Shown here: piece by piece, positions 6,093-13,332 of the stretch
Numbering within the stretch: the first letter of the stretch is position 1
Layout of the letters: every line of letters starts with the position of its first letter
Origin: an uncultured Clostridia bacterium
Lineage (GTDB): Bacteria > Bacillota > Clostridia > TANB77 > CAG-508
Direction of reading: 5' to 3'
DNA length: 29,379 bases
Assembly (NCBI GenBank): GCA_948530865.1
Contig: CAOTKV010000015.1
Location: 1-29,379, forward strand
The notes under the pieces: model-generated
The model's database searches: none
The model's input: the letters and a program-made list of their open reading frames with translations, nothing else
Told to the model about the DNA's origin: nothing
Translations under genes and position numbers: made by a program

Positions 6093-6899
6093 ATGGTGAT
6101 TATTTTGAAAGAAAAAAAAGATAAAAGTTTCAATATATGTCTTATATTATTTAGATTAATTTCAGTTGTAATTATTATAATTTGTTTAATACTATTATAT
6201 AATTGGCACAAAGAAAATACTGAAAATTCAAGCCTTTCAGATGAGCTTTCTGACTCATTTATAACTGCTACTTCTGAAGTTACTCCTAAATCAGAAAGTG
6301 ATACTTCTGAAAATAGCTCAACAACTTATGAAAGTATAGAAGTAAATTTTGAAGATTTGTTATCTCAAAATCCTCAAACAGTTGGCTGGATAAAAGTTAA
6401 TAATACAAATATAAATTTCCCTATTGTTCAATCACAAGATAATAATTTTTATTTAAAACATAATTTTAAAAAGAATTATAATAGTGCTGGTTGGATTTTT
6501 GCAGATTATACAAATAATTTTGATATTTTAGATGAAAATACTATAATTTATGGTCATAATAGACAAAATGGAACTATGTTTAGTAACTTAAAGTTTTTAT
6601 TAAAGCAAGATTGGTTTAATGATGATGCAAATAAAACATTTATATTTAATACTAAAAATAATAAATACATAGCACAAATATTTTCTGTTTATAAAATAAG
6701 TAAAAATAATTTAACTTTAAATACTTCTTTTGAAAATGAGACAGATTTTGCAGAAACAATAACTTCTTGGAAAGAAAGTAGTGTATGTTCTTTTGATATT
6801 ACACCTAATTATAAAGATAATATTATAACATTATGTACTTGTGATAATAATACACAATATCGTATTGTTGTTCATGCAAAATTAATAAATGTCGATTAA
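6093..6899 (+). CDS. Class B sortase
   Basis: This is a membrane-anchored cysteine transpeptidase that attaches sorting-signal proteins to the cell wall. The N-terminal helix spans about residues 16-36, a Ser/Thr/Glu-rich linker runs to about 80, and the sortase domain follows. It opens with NPQTVGWIKV and FPIVQSQDNNFYL, typical of class B. The catalytic residues are present: His155 in YGHN, Cys248 in TLCTC and Arg257 in YRIVVHAKL. The longest reading frame starts with ATG at 6093, but the promoter places the RNA 5' end near 6095. The in-frame GTG at 6096 (leaderless), or TTG at 6105 preceded by GGTGAT, are credible alternatives, and each keeps the membrane helix. No protein with an NPxTN-like sorting signal is encoded nearby, so its substrate lies elsewhere. 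Confidence 0.88.
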   Translation: MVIILKEKKDKSFNICLILFRLISVVIIIICLILLYNWHKENTENSSLSDELSDSFITATSEVTPKSESDTSENSSTTYESIEVNFEDLLSQNPQTVGWIKVNNTNINFPIVQSQDNNFYLKHNFKKNYNSAGWIFADYTNNFDILDENTIIYGHNRQNGTMFSNLKFLLKQDWFNDDANKTFIFNTKNNKYIAQIFSVYKISKNNLTLNTSFENETDFAETITSWKESSVCSFDITPNYKDNIITLCTCDNNTQYRIVVHAKLINVD

Positions 6900-6921
6900 C
6901 ATAAAAAATTGTTGAAAATTG

Positions 6922-6950
6922 TTGACTTTTACTTATTATAAGAGTATACT
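6922..6950 (+). promoter_or_regulatory. Strong promoter of the 306-aa gene
   Basis: TTGACT (6922-6927) and TATACT (6945-6950) are separated by 17 bases, followed by CAGGAGG 10 bases after the -10 box. It lies just after the sortase stop, so the gene can be expressed independently of the sortase. Confidence 0.8.
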
Positions 6951-6974
6951 TCTTTCTCAGGAGGATTTATTATT

Positions 6975-7895
6975 ATGAGTATTTTTGATAATTTTAAAAG
7001 TGTTTTTAATAATAAAAACAAACAAATATCTAGTGAACCAATAGATGTTTCTTCATCTGAATTTTATAATCCAACATTTAATATTCCTAAAAGTATTTAT
7101 GAAGAGCCAACACCTAATTCAATAGCACATAATATTACTGCAAAACAAACATTTGCATTATCTTTTCTTTTAGATATGGCATATGTTGCTGCAACAGCTG
7201 ATAATTCTTTTTATTTGCCAAAACCTTATAAGATTTCTCATGCTGGAAAAAATAGGAAAATTTTTGAAGAAAAATTTAACTCAGATATTGTTTTTACAAG
7301 TGAATATTATAAAAAGAATATTAAAGTTAGTAAAAAATTGGATAACTATGTAAAACCAAGAAAAGAACTATTTGAAATTATACAAACTGTATATCCCGAA
7401 TTTTGTCATAATATGGAAAATAAAATTTCTCATGAAGATTATGAATTTTATAAAAAAAATAAAGTTAGTCTAAAAAAATGTTTACATTGCAAAGATACAT
7501 ATTCTGATACAGTAAGCTCAAAAGATGTTTTATTAGGATATCAAGATAACTTAGCAAATATAATAGATACTTTAGATTTTTCAAAAGCTTGTAAAATAGA
7601 AGATACTTTTGTTGCATCTGAATTAATAACATTTTTTGATAAATTTTCTGAGCTTTCTGATGAAGATAAAAAATCAATAATTAAACACAAAATTAAACTA
7701 GGCAATGGTACTATAAAAACTTTAGACTTTGCAAAAAAACTTTTAGATGAAAGAAATAATAGAATTGCTAAATACTCTTCAATAGAAGATTTGTATAAAA
7801 AAATAGATGAAAAAACACATATACAATTAACTTCAAATCCATCAAAAAAAGAAGTTTCAAAACAACAAACTTCTCCTGATGATAGTGAAAGATAA
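6975..7895 (+). CDS. Unidentified 306-aa cytoplasmic protein
   Basis: No family was recognised. The ATG is preceded by CAGGAGG at normal spacing and by a near-consensus promoter, and a GC-rich terminator follows, so this is a genuine single-gene unit. The protein has no signal peptide or membrane helix. Residues 1-55 are polar and probably disordered. The moderately hydrophobic segment around 62-78 (QTFALSFLLDMAYVAATA) looks like a buried helix, and a mostly helical Lys/Glu-rich body follows. A single C-L-H-C (about residues 170-173) plus isolated Cys residues at about 143 and 203 could bind metal, but there is no clear second CxxC pair. The C-terminus is Ser/Lys-rich. Proximity to the sortase does not by itself suggest a function. 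Confidence 0.8.
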   Translation: MSIFDNFKSVFNNKNKQISSEPIDVSSSEFYNPTFNIPKSIYEEPTPNSIAHNITAKQTFALSFLLDMAYVAATADNSFYLPKPYKISHAGKNRKIFEEKFNSDIVFTSEYYKKNIKVSKKLDNYVKPRKELFEIIQTVYPEFCHNMENKISHEDYEFYKKNKVSLKKCLHCKDTYSDTVSSKDVLLGYQDNLANIIDTLDFSKACKIEDTFVASELITFFDKFSELSDEDKKSIIKHKIKLGNGTIKTLDFAKKLLDERNNRIAKYSSIEDLYKKIDEKTHIQLTSNPSKKEVSKQQTSPDDSER

Positions 7896-7902
7896 ATGTG
7901 AC

Positions 7903-7930
7903 AACCCGTCTCAAGTGAGACGGGTTTTTG
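7903..7930 (+). terminator. GC-rich intrinsic terminator
   Basis: Arms 7903-7912 (AACCCGTCTC) and 7917-7926 (GAGACGGGTT) form a 10-bp stem with an AAGT loop, followed by a T run on the plus strand. It terminates the 306-aa gene. Its high GC content is unusual for this region and more like the adjoining acetyltransferase gene. Confidence 0.9.
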
Positions 7931-7938
7931 TTTATTGG

Positions 7939-8382
7939 TTACATTACATATTCGAACATTTCAGAGCCGTTAACTGACCTGAATCTGCATTCAGCCCAGA
8001 AGTTATCGGTTGCCATTGTTGCTGAAAAGACTTCTACCTTCTTTATTGGCATCCCACATTCTTTCAGGAATTCGATGATCTTCTTGACAAACTTCTTGCC
8101 GTTACCTTTTCGCTGGAATTCCTTAGCGATATAGACTTCCTCAAACTTGACAGTCAAATCATCATATGCAGTAATGACAACATACCCAATCTCCTTGCCG
8201 TCTTTCATTGCAAAGTAAATCCATTCGTTATCTGCATACAGGTAGTAGTCTTCGTAGCTTTTTATCACTGCATTTCGTGATCGTTCCTCAACTTCATTTA
8301 CCTCCGCATATCGGAAGTTCAGATGCATCTTTTTGAAGGTTTCATAGTCTCCTCTTGTTACTTCAGCTCTCCGTATTTTCAT
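7939..8382 (-). CDS. GNAT-family N-acetyltransferase
   Basis: This 147-aa protein is predicted to transfer an acyl group from acyl-CoA to an amine substrate in the cytoplasm. Motif A of the GNAT fold is clear in VYIAKEFQRKGNGKKFVKKIIEFL, where Q-R-K-G-N-G is the CoA pyrophosphate-binding loop. It is preceded by the IGYVVITAYDD strand, and the C-terminal DNFWAECRFRSV segment matches the usual terminal strand. The start is the ATG at 8382, preceded by AGGAGG at 7 bases; a longer frame from a GTG at 8409 would put the SD sequence inside the gene. A near-consensus promoter lies upstream. Codons such as GCC, GTC and CTG are used far more than in neighbouring genes, suggesting recent transfer. The substrate (antibiotic, polyamine or protein) cannot be inferred. 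Confidence 0.88.
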   Translation of the reverse strand: MKIRRAEVTRGDYETFKKMHLNFRYAEVNEVEERSRNAVIKSYEDYYLYADNEWIYFAMKDGKEIGYVVITAYDDLTVKFEEVYIAKEFQRKGNGKKFVKKIIEFLKECGMPIKKVEVFSATMATDNFWAECRFRSVNGSEMFEYVM

Positions 8383-8415
8383 GTCATAACCTCCTATAAA
8401 TTTTTTCACTATTTT

Positions 8416-8444
8416 ATTATAACATAATTTACATAATATTGCAA
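8416..8444 (-). promoter_or_regulatory. Promoter of the GNAT gene
   Basis: On the minus strand TTGCAA (8439-8444) and TATAAT (8416-8421) are 17 bases apart, about 34 bases before the start at 8382. Confidence 0.8.
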
Positions 8445-8460
8445 CTTTTGATAAATGAAT

Positions 8461-8496
8461 AAAAGTCTATTTAGAATTAATTCTAAATAGACTTTT
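8461..8496 (-). terminator. 36-bp perfect palindrome, terminator of ldh
   Basis: The 36 bases equal their own reverse complement. In RNA they fold into a stem of up to 16 bp with AAAAGUC at the base and a UUAA turn, ending in a U-rich arm on either strand. It lies 10 bases after the ldh stop and just upstream of the GNAT promoter, so it separates the two units and could act in both directions. Confidence 0.85.
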
Positions 8497-8506
8497 AAGT
8501 ATTATT

Positions 8507-9469
8507 TTATGCATTTAATGCTTTTCTAATATTATTCATATTTTCTTTTAAGATTTTAGCACTTGCATCTAATTTAGCTTGATTTTCTTCTGATAATTCA
8601 AGTTCTAAAAGCTCTCTTGCACCATTGCTATTTATTATAGCTGGAACACCAATATATAAATCTTCTTGACCATATTGATTATTTAAGTATGCTGAAACTG
8701 TAAGAATTTCATTTGTATCGTTCATAACAGTTCTAACTATTTTAGCAAGTCCTAATCCAATTCCATAATATGTTGCTTTTTTTCTATTTATAATTTCATA
8801 TGCTGCATCTCTAACTTCAACATATATCTTATCTAAATCACTTAAATTTTTTCCTGCATCTTCTAAAATATCTGTAACTTTTTTACATCCAACATATGCA
8901 TGTTCCCATGGAACAAATGAAGAATCACCATGTTCTCCCATAATATAAGCATGTACGTTTTTATCAGATACATTTAAATATTCTCCAACCATGAATCTTA
9001 ATCTTGCTGTATCTAATGTTGTTCCTGAACCAATTACTCTACTTGTTGGGAATTTTGAAACTTCTTGTACAACTTTTGTCATTAAATCTACTGGATTTGA
9101 AGCAATTAAGAATATTCCTTTAAATCCACTATTTACAACTTGTATTGTAATATCTTTCATAATTTTTGCATTTGCTTCTGAAAGCTCTAAACGAGTTTGT
9201 CCTGGTTTTTGATTTAAACCAGCTGTAATAACTACTATATCAGCATCTGAACATTCATCATAATCTCCTGCTTTTATTTTCATATGACTTGAAGAACAAG
9301 GCAATCCGTGGCATAAATCCATAGCTTCACCAATTGCTTTGTCTTTTAAAACATCTATTAAAACTAATTCATTTACTCCACTAGCATTTCCTTGGCTTAA
9401 TATAGCATATGCCATACTCATTCCTACAAATCCTGTTCCAACTAATACTACTTTTCTTTTTCCTATCAT
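8507..9469 (-). CDS. ldh: L-lactate dehydrogenase
   Basis: This cytoplasmic enzyme reduces pyruvate to L-lactate with NADH and so regenerates NAD+ during fermentation. The start at 9469 gives 320 aa beginning MIGKRKVVLVGTG; it is chosen because TAGGAGAAG precedes it at suitable spacing, and an in-frame extension to 9511 would encode non-family residues. The Rossmann motif is GTGFVG, and the NAD-binding Asp is in VLIDV. The active-site loop G-L-N-Q-K-P-G-Q-T-R has Gln where malate dehydrogenases have Arg, which supports lactate rather than malate specificity. ASNPVD, the substrate Arg in TLDTARLR and the catalytic His in GEHGDSS follow. The gene has a near-consensus promoter with an overlapping inverted repeat, and a palindromic terminator. 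Native AT-rich codon use contrasts with both flanking genes. Confidence 0.95.
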   Translation of the reverse strand: MIGKRKVVLVGTGFVGMSMAYAILSQGNASGVNELVLIDVLKDKAIGEAMDLCHGLPCSSSHMKIKAGDYDECSDADIVVITAGLNQKPGQTRLELSEANAKIMKDITIQVVNSGFKGIFLIASNPVDLMTKVVQEVSKFPTSRVIGSGTTLDTARLRFMVGEYLNVSDKNVHAYIMGEHGDSSFVPWEHAYVGCKKVTDILEDAGKNLSDLDKIYVEVRDAAYEIINRKKATYYGIGLGLAKIVRTVMNDTNEILTVSAYLNNQYGQEDLYIGVPAIINSNGARELLELELSEENQAKLDASAKILKENMNNIRKALNA

Positions 9470-9517
9470 AATACATCTTCTCCTATCTTTAATATGAAAT
9501 AATTTTTCCAATTAGTT

Positions 9518-9549
9518 ATTATAATACTTTATCTTACATTTTGCAAGAT
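9518..9549 (-). promoter_or_regulatory. ldh promoter with inverted repeat over the -35 box
   Basis: TTGCAA (minus strand, 9541-9546) and TATAAT (9518-9523) are 17 bases apart. An imperfect inverted repeat with ATCTT/AAGAT arms spans 9531-9549, covering the -35 box, and is a candidate operator. It does not match the Rex consensus as I know it. Confidence 0.75.
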
Positions 9550-9572
9550 ATTATGTAAAAGAAATTCATAAA

Positions 9573-9616
9573 ATCAAAATAGCCTCTCGAAAATTAATTC
9601 GAAAGGCTATCTTGAT
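9573..9616 (-). terminator. Terminator of the DUF5662-like gene
   Basis: The long hairpin has matching ATCAA/TTGAT outer arms, ATAGCCT/AGGCTAT middle arms and TCGAA/TTCGA inner arms around an AATTAA loop, with T-rich sequence after it on the minus strand. It starts 17 bases after the stop at 9634 and lies upstream of the ldh promoter. Confidence 0.85.
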
Positions 9617-9633
9617 TATCTTTTTATAACATA

Positions 9634-10647
9634 TCAAATTTCGGATGCTAATACTTTGCAATAGTACCAAACCTCTTCAAACATCCAGCTGGGGAAATGG
9701 AACCTATCTTCCTGACGGTTTTTTACAAAATCTAAGAAGTCTGTTCCATACTGAGTTGACCGAGCATGCCAGTCACAACACATCTCCATTATATCGAGCT
9801 TACTCATATCTATTGGAGTCTTGTAGTACTCTGGATGATGAGAATTGTGCTTCCAATGGAGCTTTATTGAATCCTGCTTAATTGGCGACAACTGTTTCTT
9901 TGAATCTCTCAAGCACGATTTATCATTAACAATTCTTGCAAGTGCGCTCAGCTCATCCTCACAAGTAATCTTGCTAATATCATGCACTACTGCGCGTTCA
10001 CGAAGCATCTTCGCGTGCTGAACAGCTCCTTCTCTTTCAAGAAAGCCTGCCAACTTTTCGCAGCTTTTGGTTACATACATTTTATGAATCATTGTGTCCT
10101 GGAACATTTGCTCATATTCAGACATATATGATATATCTTTATTAAAGAGAAATTTCCATGTAGACTTTTTGTTTCCCTCGCAATATAACTTCACAGAGGA
10201 AAAACCACTTCCATTTGTATTATTGATTTTAAAATTCAAACAAATTTCGCTCTTTTGATCCTCTTCAAACTGAACAAGTTCTGTTTCAATTCTAAATATC
10301 CCTGGAACAACCTCATTTGGATTAGCAATACTGGTTATCAAAATATGAGTATCCTCCAAAGGAAGGAACTCTTTAAAAGATAGACCAATATTCTGATCTG
10401 GGACTTCCTGACCATACAGATATCTGATAGCAATATCAGATATGCCAATTCTAAAATCTTTATCTTTCTTTTCCGGTTTGCAAAGACAATATGTTTCCCG
10501 AGTAGCTTTGTGTTTAATAATTTCTTCGACTTCGTACTCATATGGACAGCTTTCCAGCTTTCCAAAGTTCATAAGCTTTTCATGCCACTCTTCTGGCAGG
10601 ATTACTTTAGTGCCAATCTTCAGTTCTCTATTGCCGATTTTTAACAT
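9634..10647 (-). CDS. DUF5662-like (HD-type metal-binding) protein with N-terminal extension
   Basis: The 337-aa product has two parts. Residues 1-170 are a beta-rich domain I do not recognise. Residues 185-335 resemble DUF5662, a phage- and plasmid-associated family. Likely metal ligands include V-V-H-D-I-S-K (His222-Asp223), H-W-K-H-N-S-H-H-P-E (His264, His267, His270, His271) and C-D-W-H (Asp292, His294). The spacing recalls an HD-type phosphohydrolase core, but no activity can be claimed. GAAAGGAGGAAA precedes the ATG. The gene has its own TTGACA-type promoter, a 75-base leader starting with a CTCCC/GGGAG hairpin, and its own terminator. Codon use is noticeably richer in G and C than in ldh or the ATPase genes, suggesting acquisition by transfer. 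Confidence 0.65.
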   Translation of the reverse strand: MLKIGNRELKIGTKVILPEEWHEKLMNFGKLESCPYEYEVEEIIKHKATRETYCLCKPEKKDKDFRIGISDIAIRYLYGQEVPDQNIGLSFKEFLPLEDTHILITSIANPNEVVPGIFRIETELVQFEEDQKSEICLNFKINNTNGSGFSSVKLYCEGNKKSTWKFLFNKDISYMSEYEQMFQDTMIHKMYVTKSCEKLAGFLEREGAVQHAKMLRERAVVHDISKITCEDELSALARIVNDKSCLRDSKKQLSPIKQDSIKLHWKHNSHHPEYYKTPIDMSKLDIMEMCCDWHARSTQYGTDFLDFVKNRQEDRFHFPSWMFEEVWYYCKVLASEI

Positions 10648-10698
10648 ATTTTCCTCCTTTCAATATGCCTGCGTAAAATATAAAGTTACATATCTTAC

Positions 10699-10722
10699 TC
10701 CCTATGCATGTCTACTGGGAGA
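10699..10722 (-). other. Leader hairpin of the DUF5662-like gene
   Basis: CTCCC and GGGAG arms enclose about 14 bases, beginning at about the expected transcript 5' end. The SD sequence is about 40 bases downstream and not in the stem, so the hairpin may stabilise the 5' end or bind a factor. Confidence 0.4.
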
Positions 10723-10750
10723 TAATATCACCAAATCTAAAATTTGTCAA
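10722..10750 (-). promoter_or_regulatory. Promoter of the DUF5662-like gene
   Basis: A consensus TTGACA (minus strand, 10745-10750) and TATTAT (10722-10727) are separated by 17 bases. The -35 box begins 9 bases after the stop of the DJ-1 gene. Confidence 0.85.
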
Positions 10751-10758
10751 TATTATGT

Positions 10759-11322
10759 TTACTCTTCTTCCAACTTATTCCAAAGCATTCCCTCTTTTAA
10801 AAATGTACTATCTCCACCTAAAATATCTACTAATTTATAAGCAAATAACATTGTTGTTGCTGGTCCTCTACTTGTAATTAAGTTATTATCAACAACAACA
10901 AGTTCCTCAACATAATTAGCTTTTTCAAGCATTTTTTCATATTCATCATCTGGATATGAAGTTATATATCTATTTTCTTCGATTTCTGCTTTTGGTAAAA
11001 CTAAAGCTGGTGAAGCACATATTGCTCCTATATATTTTGTTTTATCATTATTAAATTTCCTTAATAGTTTCAAAACATTTTCATTTTGTGCCAAATTATC
11101 TGCGCCTGGAAGTCCTCCTGGCAAAACTACCATGTCATACTCTTCAATTTTGTCATCTAATATTTTATCTGCTTTTACTTCTATATTGTGAGTACCTATA
11201 ACTTTCTCATCACTAATACTTATCATATCACAAGTAATTTTTGCTCTTCTTAGAACATCAACAACTGTTAATGCTTCAATTTCTTCAAATCCATTTGCCA
11301 ATAAAACTGCTACTTTTTTCAT
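10759..11322 (-). CDS. DJ-1/PfpI (YajL-like) family protein
   Basis: This 187-aa cytoplasmic protein belongs to the DJ-1 branch of the class I glutamine amidotransferase-like superfamily. The opening KVAVLLANGFEEIEALTVVDVLRRA, with Glu16 of the FEEIE motif, and the VVLPGGLPGADNL segment are characteristic. The nucleophile elbow is A-I-C-A-S-P with Cys102, matching the oxidisable AICAGP cysteine of DJ-1 and YajL. ITSRGPATTMLFAYKLVDIL is the usual C-terminal block. Family members have been described as glyoxalase-type or deglycase enzymes and oxidative-stress chaperones; which applies here is unknown. It starts 23 bases after the V-ATPase subunit D stop with a GAAGGT SD sequence, so it appears to be the last gene of that operon. 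No clear terminator follows it. Confidence 0.9.
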   Translation of the reverse strand: MKKVAVLLANGFEEIEALTVVDVLRRAKITCDMISISDEKVIGTHNIEVKADKILDDKIEEYDMVVLPGGLPGADNLAQNENVLKLLRKFNNDKTKYIGAICASPALVLPKAEIEENRYITSYPDDEYEKMLEKANYVEELVVVDNNLITSRGPATTMLFAYKLVDILGGDSTFLKEGMLWNKLEEE

Positions 11323-11345
11323 AAAATACCTTCTTTCTTTTTTAT

Positions 11346-11960
11346 TTATTTCATTCTCTTTTTTATAACTTTAAGTCTTGAAAATTCTTCTCTTTCTCTC
11401 TCATCAATTATACTTGATATTTGTTTTAAGTTTTTTTCGTTCTCAGGAATTATAATATTTTGAAGTGCATTTGCTCTCTCTCCAACTCTTTCTGTTTCTC
11501 TTTTTAATCTATCAACTGTATTTTTTAAAATTGCATATTCAATTAATTTTTCCTGAATTTCATTAAATTTAAAAATTGCTTCATCAATTATATGTGTAGT
11601 ATTATAAAAGCCATAATTTCTTTTTATAACTTCTCTTTTATGAACTGCTGAAGGAATTTCACATCCCATTAGAGTTTTATTTTTTATATCAATATAATCA
11701 TCAATTTTTACTCCATTAGAAATGTTAGTAAAATTATCTATTCCTATATCTGTATTTACATTTCTTACAAGATTTTTTCCATCTTCCATCATATCATAAA
11801 GCTCTTGCTCAATAGATTTTACTTTATCTTGATACTTTTCAAGTTCTTTTGATAAAATCAATCTTTTTCTTTCAAGTAATTCATGTCCTTGCTTTGTAAT
11901 TTTCAATGATTCTTGCAATTTTATTAAATTACTTTTGGTTGGTAAATAATTATTACTCAT
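11346..11960 (-). CDS. ntpD: V-type ATPase subunit D (central stalk)
   Basis: The 204-aa, largely alpha-helical protein forms the rotating central shaft inside the A3B3 head. The N-terminal LPTKSNLIKLQESLKITKQGHELLERKRLIL block is the signature of V/A-ATPase subunit D, and the C-terminal half (about 130-200) is the second strand of the coiled coil. The length is normal (about 200-215 aa). AAGAGG lies before the ATG, 10 bases after the subunit B stop. It is the last ATPase gene in the operon. Confidence 0.95.
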   Translation of the reverse strand: MSNNYLPTKSNLIKLQESLKITKQGHELLERKRLILSKELEKYQDKVKSIEQELYDMMEDGKNLVRNVNTDIGIDNFTNISNGVKIDDYIDIKNKTLMGCEIPSAVHKREVIKRNYGFYNTTHIIDEAIFKFNEIQEKLIEYAILKNTVDRLKRETERVGERANALQNIIIPENEKNLKQISSIIDEREREEFSRLKVIKKRMK

Positions 11961-11970
11961 AAAACCTCTT

Positions 11971-13305
11971 TTATAAATTTGTTAATTCTTCTTCTGGTAA
12001 TATATGCAGAATTTCTAGTGCTAAGTCAAGTGTTTCTTCTATTGTTCTATTTTCGAATTTTCCTTGACTTAAAAATCTCTTCTCAAATGCCTCTCCAAAG
12101 TCCATATATTTTTTATCAGTTTCAGATAAATCACTTTCACCTAGTACTTTAGCTAAAGCTCTTACATCTTGTACTTTAGAATATGATGCAAATAATTGAT
12201 TAGAAATACTTTGATGGTCCTCTCTTGTATACTCCTTGCCAATACCATCTTTCATTAATCTTGAAAGTGAATCCAATATATTAATTGGTGGATTTACACC
12301 TTGCATATATAATTCTCTTCCTAAAACAATTTGACCTTCTGTTATATATCCTGTTAAATCTGGTATAGGATGTGAAATGTCATCATTTGGCATTGTAAGA
12401 ATTGGAATTTGAGTTATTGATCCTTTTTTATCTTTAAGCATTCCAGCTCTTTCATATATTGAAGCTAAATCACTATATAAATATCCTGGATATCCCTTTC
12501 TACTAGGAATCTCTCCTTTTAATGTTGAAACTTCTCTCAAAGATTCCGCATATGCAGTCATATCTGTTAAAATAACTAATACTTGCATATCTAAGTCAAA
12601 AGCCAGGTATTCTGCACAAGTTAGTGCAACCTTAGGTGTTAAAATTCTTTCTATTGATGGATCATTAGATAAATTTTGAAAAATTACAACTTTAGATAAT
12701 ACACCATTTTCTTGAAAACTCTTTTTGAAAAATTCCGCTGTTTCGTATTCTGCTCCCATAAGTCCAAAAACAATTGCAAAATTCTTGTCATCTTTTATAT
12801 TAGCTTGTCTTATAATCTGCTCTGCTAAATCATTATGATTTATACCACTTCCTGAAAAAATTGGTAGTTTTTGACCACGAATTAAAGTCATTAATCCATC
12901 TATTGCAGAAATACCAGTTTCAATATAATTTCTCGGATATTTTCTTGCAATTGGATTCATAGAGACCCCATTTATATCTCTTTCAATATATGTTTTTAAT
13001 TCTCCAAGTCCATCTACTGGTTCTCCAACTCCATTAAAAACTCTCCCTAAAACTTCTTTAGATAATTTTACTTGCAATGCTTTTCCATTTAACTGTGTTT
13101 TTACACTATCAATATTTAATCCGTCAGTTCCTTCATAAACTTGAATTACAGTAATATCTTCATTTAGTGTAATAACATTTCCTATTCTTCTTTCACCAGA
13201 TTTTAAAACAAGTTCTACTTGCTCATTATAAGAAATTTCATCTGGTGTTTTTAAGTATACTAATGGACCATTAATATGTTCTAATCCTAAGTATTGTGTT
13301 TTCAA
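11971..13305 (-). CDS. ntpB: V-type ATPase subunit B (non-catalytic head subunit)
   Basis: This 444-aa regulatory nucleotide-site subunit alternates with subunit A in the A3B3 hexamer. Characteristic segments include GPLVYLKTPDEISYNEQVEL, GRVFNGVGEPVDG, the degenerate P-loop region IFSGSGINHNDLAEQIIRQA, FGLMGAEYETAEFF, LTDMTAYAESLREVS, SRKGYPGYLYSDLASIYERAG and TGYITEGQIVLGREL. The start codon is TTG (minus strand, 13303-13305), preceded by AAGAGGT. The length is slightly below the usual 455-465. It follows subunit A after 27 bases. Confidence 0.97.
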   Translation of the reverse strand: MKTQYLGLEHINGPLVYLKTPDEISYNEQVELVLKSGERRIGNVITLNEDITVIQVYEGTDGLNIDSVKTQLNGKALQVKLSKEVLGRVFNGVGEPVDGLGELKTYIERDINGVSMNPIARKYPRNYIETGISAIDGLMTLIRGQKLPIFSGSGINHNDLAEQIIRQANIKDDKNFAIVFGLMGAEYETAEFFKKSFQENGVLSKVVIFQNLSNDPSIERILTPKVALTCAEYLAFDLDMQVLVILTDMTAYAESLREVSTLKGEIPSRKGYPGYLYSDLASIYERAGMLKDKKGSITQIPILTMPNDDISHPIPDLTGYITEGQIVLGRELYMQGVNPPINILDSLSRLMKDGIGKEYTREDHQSISNQLFASYSKVQDVRALAKVLGESDLSETDKKYMDFGEAFEKRFLSQGKFENRTIEETLDLALEILHILPEEELTNL

Positions 13306-13332
13306 ATTTTTACCTCTTTCTTGACCATTTAC

